DNA of 64,000 nt from Orbaceae bacterium lpD02 (GTDB lineage: Bacteria > Pseudomonadota > Gammaproteobacteria > Enterobacterales > Orbaceae): NCBI GenBank assembly GCA_036251875.1, contig CP133960.1:1656258-1720257 (forward strand), read 5' to 3'. The notes below the pieces were generated by a model. It searched no databases, was not told where the DNA came from, and saw only the letters and a list, made by a program, of their open reading frames with translations. Made by a program: the position numbers and the translations under genes. Positions within the stretch are counted from its first letter, which is position 1. Each line of letters begins with the position of its first letter. This document shows positions 12,634 through 22,558 of this stretch, piece after piece.

Positions 12634-13878
12634 TCATCTGATATTACTTATTTTATTTTTCGACGCCTGGGTAAAAACGAGCAAATCTTGATAGAAAATC
12701 TTAGCACTTTCAATATAACCTTGCTTTGTTAAATGAATTAAATCTGGCCGCGCTAAATCTAAATATAGCCATTTTTCTATAATGCCATCTCCCCCCATTG
12801 CCATTTGCCAATCCCAATATAGCGTTTTTTCTTGCTTTGCGACCTCTTGTTGTATTTGCCTAATATGATAGTAATTAACTGGCTTGCGATTATTCACGTT
12901 ATCGCTTTGTTCTCCCTTTAACATCGTGTCAGGCGAGCTCATTACTAATACAACTGCACGGGGTAAAGCCTTTCTTATTTTTTTGATATTTTGTATAAGG
13001 TTATGTCGATACTCTGTTAAATCTAAATTTGGATCGAATGCTTCATTCGTCCCATATTCTAAAATCACCATATTGCTTTTTGTCATCGCGAGTTCTGTAT
13101 ACCAGTTTGGTGACCATTTTTGCCAAATAGACTGCTTAGCGCCATTCGTTCCAATCATTGAAACAATTACACCTGATTGTTGATAACGCTGCAACCAAAT
13201 ACCCCCTAACTCGGCCTCACCTTTATTAACTTTAATTGTAAACGGGGCTGTAATTTTAATTGGTGATATTTGCCATTTGCCTATTTTACTTTTTTGAGTA
13301 AATGTGATTTGGCGCATGTTTTTCTCTGCATCAAATAGTTTGACTTTCGTTGATTTATTTAAGGGCTTAATTGTCAATTTAACTGACCATATATCGTTAA
13401 TATCAACATTTTTGGGTAGAACTTGAATATAGCCATTATTTCTACTCGGCTCAGCAATATATCCCCCCATCGGAAAATCACGATCATTGGTGTTTCTGCT
13501 ACTAAAAAGTAGCCAGTTACTACTTTTCCATGCTATCAAAGAATGGTATTGACCTGCCACTGACATCGGTGTGACCCAACCGATTCCAGCATTACCATAT
13601 TTTGCTTGCAATAATGTTCGTAGTTCCCCAGTAAAAAAATCCGCGGCAGAATGTGAGTCACCAAATTGGGTTATTGTCACCACTCGATTAGCCACATTCG
13701 GTTTCTCTAACTGATAAAAATCTTTTTTAAATGCATCGCTGTTCGGATCGCCAAAATTAATAATTCCATGAAAAGAATCACTTTTATCTAGATAGGCTAG
13801 GCTGATTGTGGGTGTAAATACAGACAAAACGAATACAATAATGCACATTATAGCTTTGTTTATATTACTCGCAGTCAT
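12634..13878 (-). CDS. Exported SGNH/GDSL-type hydrolase of an O-acylation operon
   Basis: The 414-residue protein begins with an uncleaved or cleavable signal segment (about residues 9-28, CIIVFVLSVFTPTISLA). The SGNH blocks are visible: TQFGDSHS (nucleophile Ser, about residues 71-78), LEYGTNEA (block III with Asn), and DLIHLTKQGY near the C-terminus (Asp and His). It should be a periplasmic esterase or acetyl transferase acting on a saccharide. Its start codon overlaps the preceding gene's stop by one base (TAATG), showing tight coupling with the DUF459-type gene and MBOAT gene. By analogy with PatA/PatB or AlgI/AlgJ/AlgX systems it probably places or removes O-acetyl groups; the polymer is not identifiable. 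Confidence 0.75.
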   Translation of the reverse strand: MTASNINKAIMCIIVFVLSVFTPTISLAYLDKSDSFHGIINFGDPNSDAFKKDFYQLEKPNVANRVVTITQFGDSHSAADFFTGELRTLLQAKYGNAGIGWVTPMSVAGQYHSLIAWKSSNWLLFSSRNTNDRDFPMGGYIAEPSRNNGYIQVLPKNVDINDIWSVKLTIKPLNKSTKVKLFDAEKNMRQITFTQKSKIGKWQISPIKITAPFTIKVNKGEAELGGIWLQRYQQSGVIVSMIGTNGAKQSIWQKWSPNWYTELAMTKSNMVILEYGTNEAFDPNLDLTEYRHNLIQNIKKIRKALPRAVVLVMSSPDTMLKGEQSDNVNNRKPVNYYHIRQIQQEVAKQEKTLYWDWQMAMGGDGIIEKWLYLDLARPDLIHLTKQGYIESAKIFYQDLLVFTQASKNKISNIR

Positions 13879-15080
13879 TATTGAATTGCCTCCTTCTGTT
13901 CAGCGGATTCGATAGTCATCTCGTTGATAATTCTATTAGCGAGAATCTTCTGACCAAGAACAGAAAAATGGATACCATCATCGATACGAACTTTAGCATT
14001 TCCTTTATTAGTTGTCACAAAATTAGCATACTCTTTATCACTACATCCCAATAATTCACTGGTCGGAATATAATGCCCGCCAATTTTTGCAACTTCAGAA
14101 TGGTACAGCGTATTTAAGTACACGACATCACGATGCAATTTTGCTTTGCGCATACAAGGTACCCCTAACCAAATGACATCAGCCTTATTCAATTGTGCTG
14201 CCTTTAGAATACGGTTAATTCTATAACGATAAGTCGCTTCCCATTGCGCTGATTTAAATTGTAAATATTTTGCATGTCCTTTGACCGGAAAATTCCAAGG
14301 ATCATTAGGTCCAAGAAAGACAACCACGACTTTTATCGATGGTTCTTGCGCAAGCGTATCTTCAACCGTTTTCGGCCAATTAAATGCTCCAGGATAAGAT
14401 AATCCAGTACTTTGCTTACTTAAATCTAAACTTTCAATATGGTATTTTTGATACAATGAACGCTTAACTCTTGGCGCAACGCCTTGCATCAAAGAATCTC
14501 CAATAAACAATATCTTATCTACAGGGTGAACCGTAATTGGAACGACTTGTTGAACGGGATCCTTCAGATTCGTCGACATTTCAACGCTAGATTTAGCTTT
14601 TATCGTTACGTCTTTTGCCTCATCATTTTTAGCTTCATTTTTAATGCTAAGCGTTGGTGTAGTTAAAAGTGGTGGTGCCTCATCTCGTTCAGTTTTAGCA
14701 TGGACAGGTTCTAGTGCTGTTTGTTTACTGGCTAACTTCGATGTTGGCTCATCTTCATGGTTCGTCTTGCTATCATATGTAACGTGGTCAAAAACGTGCT
14801 CATCTTGTGATGATTTTGTTTCAAGAATCAAATGATTATATTTTTGAACTAGTTGATCATTAAAATCAGCTACCGCCGAAAAATAGATATCTTCGTCAGC
14901 TAATAGCTGCTGATTTAATTTAGCAATTGATGACAAAAAAGGCTTATCTTGCCAGCCAAACAACGGCATCGATCGGTGATAAGTTTGCTGCCAATAGATA
15001 GCGATTGATTGCTGATATAGCAACAATAATCCTATTAATGTTACGAAAAAAATATAACAAACTCTAAGAATACTCATCAT
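13878..15080 (-). CDS. DUF459-like SGNH hydrolase, membrane-anchored
   Basis: The 400-residue protein has one N-terminal membrane segment (about residues 7-28), a polar low-complexity linker rich in Lys, Glu and Ser (about 80-180), and a C-terminal SGNH domain. The blocks are LFIGDSLMQG (nucleophile Ser), VFLGPNDPW (Asn) and DGIHFSVLGQ (Asp and His). The linker would hold the catalytic domain away from the inner membrane in the periplasm. It begins 6 bases after the MBOAT stop and overlaps the next SGNH gene by one base. The role is inferred to be acyl transfer onto a cell-envelope glycan, using acetyl groups moved across the membrane by the MBOAT partner. Confidence 0.75.
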   Translation of the reverse strand: MMSILRVCYIFFVTLIGLLLLYQQSIAIYWQQTYHRSMPLFGWQDKPFLSSIAKLNQQLLADEDIYFSAVADFNDQLVQKYNHLILETKSSQDEHVFDHVTYDSKTNHEDEPTSKLASKQTALEPVHAKTERDEAPPLLTTPTLSIKNEAKNDEAKDVTIKAKSSVEMSTNLKDPVQQVVPITVHPVDKILFIGDSLMQGVAPRVKRSLYQKYHIESLDLSKQSTGLSYPGAFNWPKTVEDTLAQEPSIKVVVVFLGPNDPWNFPVKGHAKYLQFKSAQWEATYRYRINRILKAAQLNKADVIWLGVPCMRKAKLHRDVVYLNTLYHSEVAKIGGHYIPTSELLGCSDKEYANFVTTNKGNAKVRIDDGIHFSVLGQKILANRIINEMTIESAEQKEAIQ

Positions 15081-15085
15081 ACTAC

Positions 15086-16492
15086 TTAAAACCCTGCATA
15101 AATAAAATTAGGAATGCCTGATGGGGCAAAACTAATAACTAGCCATAAAGTAAGAATAAAGATGACTGGAAGCAATGACCAATGAACTTTATGCATGCAT
15201 TTGACTATATTAACTTGTAAATTAGTGGCCAATGGATATAAATAATAACCCAGCAGCAACAAGAACATATAAAATAGAGAATTAAAGTGTAATGGAATAT
15301 GCGAAAAGTTATTTATTATTGCAGATAGATATTCCAGTGATTCAGAAAAACTACTACTACGAAAAAAAATCCAAGCGAAACAGACATAGTGGAATGTTAT
15401 CAATTTCGCCAAAAATAAAAATCGATCTGCTAAACAATTACGCCCAAAATATTTGTCACCGATATTGAGCAATACCATACCAATACCATGAACCCCACCC
15501 CAAATTAAGAAATTTAGGCTAGCACCATGCCATAGTCCCGATAACAACATGGCAATAAGCAAGTTAATTTGTGTCCGAAAAAATCCGCTCCTGCTACCCC
15601 CTAAAGGGATATAAACATAATCACGTATCCAACTTGATAAACTAATATGCCAACGTTGCCAAAAATTTCGCAGATTACTTGCCAAGTATGGCAAATTAAA
15701 ATTAATCGGTAACTTAAAACCAAGTAATAAGGCAATCGCAGTTACTAAATCAGTATAACCTGAAAAATTTAGATACAATTGGATCGCATAAGCATAAAGA
15801 GCAAAAATGAGATCTAATGAACTATACTCCGCCGGATTGGCAAAAACGGGGTTAACCCATGTATCAGCTATTGCAGAGCTTAGCCAATAAACTTTAACAA
15901 TAGCAAATAAAATTAATGTAAATGCCCGATAAGGCTCCAACAATTCACGGCTAATTTTAATCTGAATTTGTGGTAAAAAATCACGAGCCCGGTTAATCGG
16001 GCCTGCAACAATGCTTGGGAAAAATGATAAAAAGAGCATAAACGAAATAAAATCAGCTCGTTCAATTTCCTTTCGTTTAATTGAAACAATATAGCTAATC
16101 GAATGAAAGGTATAAAAAGAGATACCAATTGGCATGATAATTTCAGTACTTGGAATTAAAAAACTTAAGCCGAGATTATTAATAATCACTTGTAATGCAT
16201 TAGTGAAAAAATCAAAATATTTGAAGACAGCTAAGTTACCCATTGCAGCCATGATTGAAATAGTAAACCAAAACCGCCGATATTTAGACTTATCCAGCAA
16301 AAAAGATAGACTAAAAATAACAATCGAGTAACCTGCTAAAATTAATGCAAAGGTATAATTAAATGAAGCAACAATACCATAGCTGGCAATTAACAATAAA
16401 TAATTTTGTAATACTGGTAATTTCCGGCAAGACCAATACAAACAGAAAAAAATCAAAAATAAAACCGAAAATTCAATGGATAAATAACTCAC
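15086..16492 (-). CDS. MBOAT family membrane O-acyltransferase (AlgI/PatA-like)
   Basis: The 468-residue protein is strongly hydrophobic with about ten membrane segments. It carries the AlgI-type signature FWQRWHISLSSWIRDYVYIP (about residues 276-295) and the invariant histidine in LLSGLWHGASLNF (about residue 320). Such proteins move acetyl groups from cytoplasmic acetyl-CoA to the periplasmic face. The start is GTG at 16492 with AGG a few bases upstream; no ATG start fits better. It leads an operon with two SGNH hydrolases, the common layout of alginate and peptidoglycan O-acetylation systems. The acceptor polymer cannot be read from sequence. Confidence 0.85.
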   Translation of the reverse strand: MSYLSIEFSVLFLIFFCLYWSCRKLPVLQNYLLLIASYGIVASFNYTFALILAGYSIVIFSLSFLLDKSKYRRFWFTISIMAAMGNLAVFKYFDFFTNALQVIINNLGLSFLIPSTEIIMPIGISFYTFHSISYIVSIKRKEIERADFISFMLFLSFFPSIVAGPINRARDFLPQIQIKISRELLEPYRAFTLILFAIVKVYWLSSAIADTWVNPVFANPAEYSSLDLIFALYAYAIQLYLNFSGYTDLVTAIALLLGFKLPINFNLPYLASNLRNFWQRWHISLSSWIRDYVYIPLGGSRSGFFRTQINLLIAMLLSGLWHGASLNFLIWGGVHGIGMVLLNIGDKYFGRNCLADRFLFLAKLITFHYVCFAWIFFRSSSFSESLEYLSAIINNFSHIPLHFNSLFYMFLLLLGYYLYPLATNLQVNIVKCMHKVHWSLLPVIFILTLWLVISFAPSGIPNFIYAGF

Positions 16493-16560
16493 TCTTACCT
16501 ACTTAACGATCACTAACAAACTCATCTAAAACTAGCTTATAACATCATTGAGATATAAAA

Positions 16561-18024
16561 CTAAATACCTAATTCATCCCAAATTTCATCAATATGGGCA
16601 ACAACTTTAGCATCTTTTTTAATAATAGTCCCCCACTCTCGAGTTGTTTCCCCTGGCCATTTATTGGTGGCGTCTAAACCTATTTTAGATCCAAGCCCTG
16701 AAATAGGCGAAGCAAAGTCTAAATAGTCAATCGGTGTATTCTCAACAAAAGTAATATCACGCTTAGGATCCATTCTCGTTGAAATCGCCCACATAACATC
16801 TTTCCAATCTCGAGCGTTAACATCATCATCACAAATAATGACAAACTTAGTATACATAAATTGGCGCAAGTAGGACCATACGCCCATCATGATACGCTTT
16901 GCATGCCCAGCATACTGCTTTTTAATCGTAACAACTGCGATTCGATACGAGCACCCTTCTGGTGGCAAATAAAAATCAATAATTTCAGGAAACTGTTTCT
17001 GTAAAATTGGAATAAAGACTTCATTAAGTGCTAACCCCATTACCGAAGGCTCATCTGGTGGACGCCCAGTATAAGTAGAATGATAAATAGCATCTTTACG
17101 TCGTGTTATATGTGTAATGGTAAAAACAGGAAAACGTTCAACTTCATTATAATAGCCGGTGTGATCACCATATGGGCCTTCTAACGCAGTTTCATTAGGA
17201 TCAATGTACCCTTCTAACACAATTTCGGCACTAGCAGGTATTTGAAGATCACATGAAAGTGCTTTGACTACTTCGGTTCGATGACCACGCAATAGACCCG
17301 CAAATGCATATTCAGATAATGTATCAGGTACTGGCGTGACTGCACCTAAAATTGTTGAGGGATCGGCCCCTAGCACCACGACAACGGAAAATTTTTCGCC
17401 AGGGTTTTCCTTTGTCCATTCTTGAAAGTCAAGGGCTCCTCCTCGGTGGGATAGCCAGCGCATAATCAATTTATTTTTAGCGAGTCGTTGCAAGCGATAG
17501 ACGCCAAGGTTCTGCCTTTCTTTGTAAGGCCCCTTAGTAACTGTCAACCCCCAGGTTACAAGTGGTGCAACATCATCTGGCCAACAATGCATAATGGGAA
17601 TTTGCATCAAATCAACGTCATCCCCCTTAAGCACTAAATCTTGACATGGCGCAGAAGAACGCAACTTAACAGGCATATTTAATACTTGTTTATATTTTGG
17701 TAGTTCAGAAAAAAAACCTCGAATACCTTTTGGTGGATCGGGCTCACGCAAAAATGCTAGCAAATGCCCAACGTCTCGTAGGGCGGATACATTGTCTTGC
17801 CCCATTGCCATCGCAACTCGCTTGGGCGTACCAAATAAATTGCACAAAACGGGCATATCGTAACCAATTGGATTTTCAAATAATAATGCAGGCCCTTCTC
17901 GACGCAATACTCGATCGGCGATCTCTGTTATTTCTAAATGGGGATCCACTGGGTAGCTAATTCGCTTTAACTCCCCTTGCTTTTCTAATTGTGCAATAAA
18001 ATCTCTTAGATCGTTATATTTCAC
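16561..18024 (-). CDS. ubiD: UbiD prenylated-FMN-dependent decarboxylase
   Basis: The 487-residue product aligns with E. coli UbiD (497) from [10 protein letters not shown] to the ending [13 protein letters not shown]. The conserved [13 protein letters not shown] block (about residues 283-295) contains the catalytic acid region, and [11 protein letters not shown] follows. UbiD decarboxylates 3-polyprenyl-4-hydroxybenzoate in ubiquinone synthesis and needs the UbiX-made cofactor. It is about ten residues shorter than E. coli UbiD at the C-terminus, with no sign of damage. It stands alone between the O-acylation operon and divergent kdsD. Confidence 0.96.
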   Translation of the reverse strand: MKYNDLRDFIAQLEKQGELKRISYPVDPHLEITEIADRVLRREGPALLFENPIGYDMPVLCNLFGTPKRVAMAMGQDNVSALRDVGHLLAFLREPDPPKGIRGFFSELPKYKQVLNMPVKLRSSAPCQDLVLKGDDVDLMQIPIMHCWPDDVAPLVTWGLTVTKGPYKERQNLGVYRLQRLAKNKLIMRWLSHRGGALDFQEWTKENPGEKFSVVVVLGADPSTILGAVTPVPDTLSEYAFAGLLRGHRTEVVKALSCDLQIPASAEIVLEGYIDPNETALEGPYGDHTGYYNEVERFPVFTITHITRRKDAIYHSTYTGRPPDEPSVMGLALNEVFIPILQKQFPEIIDFYLPPEGCSYRIAVVTIKKQYAGHAKRIMMGVWSYLRQFMYTKFVIICDDDVNARDWKDVMWAISTRMDPKRDITFVENTPIDYLDFASPISGLGSKIGLDATNKWPGETTREWGTIIKKDAKVVAHIDEIWDELGI

Positions 18025-18372
18025 GTTTTATCTCAAAAAATGGATTTAGGCCTACTTTAAGTTATCTCACAACTAACATCAACTTATAAATAAAAATCAT
18101 AAGGATATATAACCGTTTTATTTAACTCACTTTATTTAGATAATATTATTTAGTCATTCACTGTTTAGCGGATACAATGACCAATAAACTTGATAGGCGT
18201 CACAAATAAAAATTATCATATATGATGATGTGAATATTTTCTATAATTTATTAGCGTTACTTGCTAAACTAGCAACTGTTTTAGTCAATAAAAAATGCTT
18301 GCTTAATAGTAAAGAGTGATTAGAGACTAGCACAATATTTTCACTACAACAAAAGCATTACTAAGGTAAACA
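18025..18372. other. Divergent intergenic region ubiD / kdsD, no gene seen
   Basis: These 348 bases hold no convincing coding sequence. I see a perfect 12-base palindrome ATCATATATGAT (18215-18226), a TATAAT at 18242-18247 that could be a -10 element for kdsD though without a good -35, and an inverted repeat TTGCT-AAACT-AGCAA (18261-18275). It presumably carries both divergent promoters. None of these elements can be assigned to a named regulator. Confidence 0.4.
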
Positions 18373-19350
18373 ATGGACATAAAAAATCGCAATAAAATAC
18401 TGCAGTATGGGCGAGAATTGCTTGAGTTAGAGCTTTATGAAGCACAAAAACTATCAGCTCGTCTTGGCGATGATTTTGTGAAAGCCTGTGAACTAATCCT
18501 CTCAATAAAGGGCAAAGTTGTAGTCTCGGGCATCGGTAAATCAGGTCATATTGGCAAAAAGATTGCGGCGTCATTAGCGAGCACTGGGACGCCTTCATTT
18601 TTTATGCATCCATCGGAAGCATTACACGGTGATTTAGGAATGGTAAGCAGCAGTGATCTTGTTATTCTAATTTCTTACTCGGGCAGGGCCAAAGAATTCA
18701 ATCTAATTTTGCCAATCCTGAAAGAAATGAAAGTACCTATTATTGCAATTACTGGAGGATCAACATCTCCTTTAGCATTATCAGCAGAATCAGTATTGGA
18801 TATTTCTGTTGAAAAAGAAGCCTGCCCGATGGGACTCGCGCCAACATCGAGTTCAACAAATACCCTGCTACTAGGTGATGCATTAACCATTGCACTAATG
18901 CGTATAAAAGGATTTAAAGAAGAGGACTTCGCTCGCTCACATCCTGCCGGAAGTCTTGGCGCAAAATTACTTAATCACGTAAAAGATGTAATGCGCACCG
19001 GCTCAGTTGTGCCTCAAGTTAAGGATGATGCAACAGTTTTTGATGCAATGTTAGAGTTAAGTCGTACCGGTTTAGGGCTTGTTGCGGTATGCGATATAAG
19101 TAATAATATTATTGGTGTATTTACTGATGGTGACTTACGCAGATTATTGCTCAATAATGGGACGTTACAAGATCCAATTATTCAAGTGATAACTAAGCCA
19201 GGCTATCGTTTACCTGAAGAATGGAAAGCTATTGAGGCACTAAAATCATTTAACGACCACAACATTACGGCAGCACCTGTTGTTAATAATGAGGGTAAAC
19301 TTGTAGGGGCATTAAACATCCACGACTTACACCAAGCAGGAATTTATTAA
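18373..19350 (+). CDS. kdsD: Arabinose-5-phosphate isomerase
   Basis: The 325-residue protein has an N-terminal SIS isomerase domain with VVVSGIGKSGHIGKK (about residues 48-62) and PSEALHGDLGMV (about 79-90), then two CBS modules (about 205-325) with GVFTDGDLRR. It converts ribulose 5-phosphate to arabinose 5-phosphate, the first step toward Kdo for lipopolysaccharide. E. coli has two paralogues, KdsD and GutQ, with the same fold; with no gut operon around it, KdsD is the better name. In E. coli kdsD sits with kdsC and the lpt genes, which are absent here. Confidence 0.9.
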   Translation: MDIKNRNKILQYGRELLELELYEAQKLSARLGDDFVKACELILSIKGKVVVSGIGKSGHIGKKIAASLASTGTPSFFMHPSEALHGDLGMVSSSDLVILISYSGRAKEFNLILPILKEMKVPIIAITGGSTSPLALSAESVLDISVEKEACPMGLAPTSSSTNTLLLGDALTIALMRIKGFKEEDFARSHPAGSLGAKLLNHVKDVMRTGSVVPQVKDDATVFDAMLELSRTGLGLVAVCDISNNIIGVFTDGDLRRLLLNNGTLQDPIIQVITKPGYRLPEEWKAIEALKSFNDHNITAAPVVNNEGKLVGALNIHDLHQAGIY

Positions 19351-19381
19351 TAGTTTTAAACAATTGAAAATAAAATTTTTA

Positions 19382-19409
19382 TTGGCTATTTTAAAAAAAA
19401 TGCTATCAT
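19382..19409 (+). promoter_or_regulatory. Candidate sigma-70 promoter for aroK
   Basis: TTGGCT (19382-19387) and TGCTATCAT (19401-19409, an extended -10 with TATCAT) are separated by 16 bases. They lie about 185 bases upstream of aroK. Downstream, GTCTCC (19458-19463) and GGAGAC (19500-19505) could pair in the leader. This is a pattern match only. Confidence 0.45.
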
Positions 19410-19592
19410 TTTTTGATAAAAAGCAAAATCAGAAAATTCCTATTGCAAAATAGCACTGTCTCCTGCGATAATCGTCGCCCTAAATTTTTGTCGTTAGACG
19501 GAGACTATGACTAACTATTACAGTTCATCTTATTAGCAAGATTAAAGAATGAATTGTATATTTTTCAACCAAAAACAGATGATGAAATTATA

Positions 19593-20114
19593 ATGGCAGA
19601 GAAGCGAAATATCTTTTTAATTGGTCCAATGGGTGCAGGTAAAAGTACTATTGGTCGGCAGATCGCACAGCAACTTGGTATGGATTTTTTTGATTCAGAT
19701 CAGGAAATTGAAAAACGAACTGGTGCTGATATTGCCTGGATTTTTGATCTGGAAGGCGAAGATGGCTTCCGTGCAAGAGAAGAGAAAGTTATTAATGAGC
19801 TAACCGAAAAACAGGGTGTTGTTCTTGCAACTGGCGGTGGTTCTGTCCTATCAAAAGAAACAAGAAATCGACTCTCTGCACGCGGAATCGTTGTTTATTT
19901 AGAAACAACTATCGAAAAACAGATGGCTCGAACACAAAAAGATAAACGTCGCCCATTACTTCAAGGTAGCGATACACCAAAAACACTTTATCTAGAGTTA
20001 GCAGAAGAACGCGTTCCTTTATACGAAGAGATTGCAGATATCACAATAAAAACTGATGAGCAAAGCGCTAAAGGTGTAGCAAGCTACATAATTGAAAAAA
20101 TAGAGCAAATATAA
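19593..20114 (+). CDS. aroK: Shikimate kinase I
   Basis: The ATG at 19593 is chosen because [19 protein letters not shown] matches the E. coli AroK N-terminus exactly in register; an earlier in-frame ATG at 19554 would add 13 residues with no counterpart. The 173-residue product has the P-loop GPMGAGKS (about residues 11-18), the DSDQEIE shikimate-binding segment, LATGGGS and the lid RRPLL. It phosphorylates shikimate in aromatic amino acid synthesis. In E. coli aroB follows directly; here damX follows after 65 bases. Confidence 0.96.
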   Translation: MAEKRNIFLIGPMGAGKSTIGRQIAQQLGMDFFDSDQEIEKRTGADIAWIFDLEGEDGFRAREEKVINELTEKQGVVLATGGGSVLSKETRNRLSARGIVVYLETTIEKQMARTQKDKRRPLLQGSDTPKTLYLELAEERVPLYEEIADITIKTDEQSAKGVASYIIEKIEQI

Positions 20115-20179
20115 TATATCAAATAATTGAAAACGATTATACTTGCGAAAACAGGTGCTTAGAGTGGAAAGGAGAAAAT

Positions 20180-20920
20180 GTGAACGAATCAATCCGTCCT
20201 GAAAAGGAAGATCGCTATATAGCAGATAGTTCCGTAAAAAAAACCTTATCACCTAAGCTCAATGATATTTTTTTATCAAAAAAGAAATGGATTATTTTAG
20301 TTCTAGCTTTATGCGTTATTTTATTACTATTAAGCTTTGCCATATTTAAACCTACACCAGAAAAGCAATCATCATCGACTGTAACTGATTTAGTAACTAG
20401 CCATGACTCGCAACCTGCAGAGTACCATACCTTAACGCCACCAGCAATATCACGATCGGCAACGGAAACAGAAACTAAACTAGATGATACAACGGCTAAA
20501 GAGCGAATAGAAGTCCCTGGTGAAGTGACTGATATCTTGGCAAATAAAATTGCAGAACTAAATGAAAAAAATCAGATTGCTGACTCAATTTTACTAAAAG
20601 GAAAAAATAGTAATATTAATAAAAAAGCCAATGAACGTCCATTGCAAAAAACATTAGCGAATAATCACTATACAATCCAAATCAACTCGTCTTCATCCCT
20701 TGATGGCATAATGGCATTTGTGAAACAATATCAATTAACGAATTATCAAATTTATGAAACTCGTCGCTCACAAAAACCATGGTATGTCCTGATAAAAGGC
20801 GACTACACTAGCATTGAAGATGCAAAAAATGCGATCAAATTATTACCTCAAGGATTACAAAAAAATACCCCATGGGTAAAATCGGGTGAAGTGGTTAATA
20901 AAGAGAAATCATCGAAATGA
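20180..20920 (+). CDS. damX: DamX-like SPOR-domain cell-division protein
   Basis: The 246-residue protein has a basic cytoplasmic N-terminus, one membrane segment at residues 37-56, a Ser/Thr/Glu-rich periplasmic linker and a C-terminal SPOR domain from about residue 162 (HYTIQINSSSSLDG, then YETRRSQKPWYVLIKGDY). SPOR domains bind denuded glycan strands at the division septum. It is far shorter than E. coli DamX (428) mainly in the cytoplasmic and linker parts. The start is GTG at 20180 with AAGGAG 7 bases upstream; the ATG two bases earlier is followed at once by a stop codon (ATGTGA). It sits between aroK and dam as in E. coli. Confidence 0.85.
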   Translation: MNESIRPEKEDRYIADSSVKKTLSPKLNDIFLSKKKWIILVLALCVILLLLSFAIFKPTPEKQSSSTVTDLVTSHDSQPAEYHTLTPPAISRSATETETKLDDTTAKERIEVPGEVTDILANKIAELNEKNQIADSILLKGKNSNINKKANERPLQKTLANNHYTIQINSSSSLDGIMAFVKQYQLTNYQIYETRRSQKPWYVLIKGDYTSIEDAKNAIKLLPQGLQKNTPWVKSGEVVNKEKSSK

Positions 20921-20963
20921 TGATTTTGTCATCTGTATTTTATACCAAAATTAGGGGTCTTGT

Positions 20964-21773
20964 TTGAAAAAGCAACGCGCTTTTCTTAAATGGGCCGGCG
21001 GAAAATATACGCTTATTGAGAAAATCACACAATATTTACCTAAAGGTGACTTATTAATAGAACCTTTTGTCGGTGCGGGTACTGTTTTTCTTAATACTAA
21101 TTATGAACGCTATATCTTAGCAGATATTAATCAAGATCTCATTTCACTATTTAACATCATCAAAAAACAACCTACTCAATTTATAGAAGATGCAAAGTTA
21201 TTATTTACCAAACATAATAATCAAGCATCTGCTTATTATGAACTACGTGAATTATTCAATAATAGTAAAAATAGTTATCAAAAAGCGTTACTTTTCCTCT
21301 ATTTGAATCGTCATGGTTACAATGGATTATGTCGCTATAATAATAGTGGTCAATTTAATGTACCATTTGGTCAATACAAAACTATCTATTTTCCAGAAAA
21401 AGAAATTATGGCTTTTTCTAAAAAAGCGCAAAAAGCAGAATTTATTTGTGCTCCTTATAACAAAGTAATGGCAAAAGCGAAAAAAGGAGCGGTTGTTTAC
21501 TGTGATCCTCCTTATATCCCCCTATCTGAAAGTGCCAATTTTACGGCTTATTACTCGATAGGTTTCAGTATGAAAGACCAAAAAAACCTAGCTACATTAG
21601 CTGAAAAATTAGTTAAAAAAGACATTCCCGTATTAATTTCAAATAATGATACAACTCACACACGAAATTGGTATCAAAAAGCAGATATTTATTTAGTTGA
21701 AACAAGACGTTCTATTAGTTGTAATCAACAAGGACGAAAAAAAATTGATGAATTATTAGCGCTTTATTTATGA
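20964..21773 (+). CDS. dam: DNA adenine methylase Dam
   Basis: The 269-residue protein matches E. coli Dam (278) throughout: FLKWAGGKY (motif X, residues 7-15), EPFVGAGTVFLN (AdoMet-binding motif I) and VVYCDPPYIPLS (catalytic DPPY, about residues 180-183). It methylates adenine in GATC, guiding mismatch repair and replication timing. The only start that fits the family alignment is TTG at 20964, preceded by AGGGG at about 20953; no ATG lies nearby. The weak start may keep Dam levels low. It belongs to the aroK-damX-dam-rpe-gph-trpS series. Confidence 0.95.
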   Translation: MKKQRAFLKWAGGKYTLIEKITQYLPKGDLLIEPFVGAGTVFLNTNYERYILADINQDLISLFNIIKKQPTQFIEDAKLLFTKHNNQASAYYELRELFNNSKNSYQKALLFLYLNRHGYNGLCRYNNSGQFNVPFGQYKTIYFPEKEIMAFSKKAQKAEFICAPYNKVMAKAKKGAVVYCDPPYIPLSESANFTAYYSIGFSMKDQKNLATLAEKLVKKDIPVLISNNDTTHTRNWYQKADIYLVETRRSISCNQQGRKKIDELLALYL

Positions 21774-21809
21774 TATTTCCACCATCTTTAATAGTTGCTT
21801 TAACTTGGA

Positions 21810-21815
21810 TATAAT
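21810..21815 (+). promoter_or_regulatory. Candidate -10 element upstream of rpe
   Basis: TATAAT at 21810-21815 lies about 65 bases before rpe in the dam-rpe spacer, where an internal promoter would separate rpe-gph-trpS from dam. No convincing -35 hexamer is seen at the right distance. Confidence 0.3.
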
Positions 21816-21880
21816 ATAATAAATGTTGGTTTTACCGATTATTCTTTCTTCAACATGAATCTCAGACAGGTTTAAAAATA

Positions 21881-22552
21881 ATGAAAAAATTTTTAATTGC
21901 GCCATCCATACTATCGGCAGATTTTGCTAGGTTGGGGGAAGAAACTAAAAAAGTAATAGAATGCGGTGCAGATGTCGTCCATTTTGATGTCATGGATAAT
22001 CACTACGTACCTAATTTGACCATGGGGCCAATGTTCTGTAAAGGCTTGCGTGATTATGGTATTACCGCACCGATTGATGTACATTTAATGGCCTCCCCTG
22101 TTGACGAATTAGTTATCTCTTTTGCTGAGGCCGGCGCCACGAACATATCTATCCATCCTGATGCAACAACACATCTTGATCGCTCTATACAACTGATCAA
22201 AGATCACGGCTGTACAGCGGGTGTTGTATTAAATCCAGCAGTGTCTCTTGATTGTCTTGATTATATTATTGATAAAATAGATTTAATTCTAATCATGGGG
22301 GTTAATCCTGGTTTTGGTGGTCAATCTTTTATTCCTTATATTTTGAAAAAAATAACACAAACTAGAACGCTAATTAATCATAGTGGACGGGATATTCGTC
22401 TCGAAGTTGATGGCGGAATCAAAGTGGAAAATATAGCTGAAATAGCTAAAGCGGGAGCCGATATGTTTGTCGCTGGCTCAGCAATTTTTAACCAGCCTGA
22501 TTATCGATGCGTGATTGATGATATGCGCAAACAACTTGCAACAGTAGGATGA
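21881..22552 (+). CDS. rpe: Ribulose-phosphate 3-epimerase
   Basis: The 223-residue TIM-barrel protein has [16 protein letters not shown] at the N-terminus, [14 protein letters not shown] (metal-binding His and Asp, about residues 35-48), [14 protein letters not shown] and LEVDGGI. It interconverts ribulose and xylulose 5-phosphates in the pentose phosphate pathway. It is followed 6 bases later by gph, and the rpe-gph-trpS order is that of E. coli. Confidence 0.97.
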   Translation: MKKFLIAPSILSADFARLGEETKKVIECGADVVHFDVMDNHYVPNLTMGPMFCKGLRDYGITAPIDVHLMASPVDELVISFAEAGATNISIHPDATTHLDRSIQLIKDHGCTAGVVLNPAVSLDCLDYIIDKIDLILIMGVNPGFGGQSFIPYILKKITQTRTLINHSGRDIRLEVDGGIKVENIAEIAKAGADMFVAGSAIFNQPDYRCVIDDMRKQLATVG

Positions 22553-22558
22553 ACCGTA

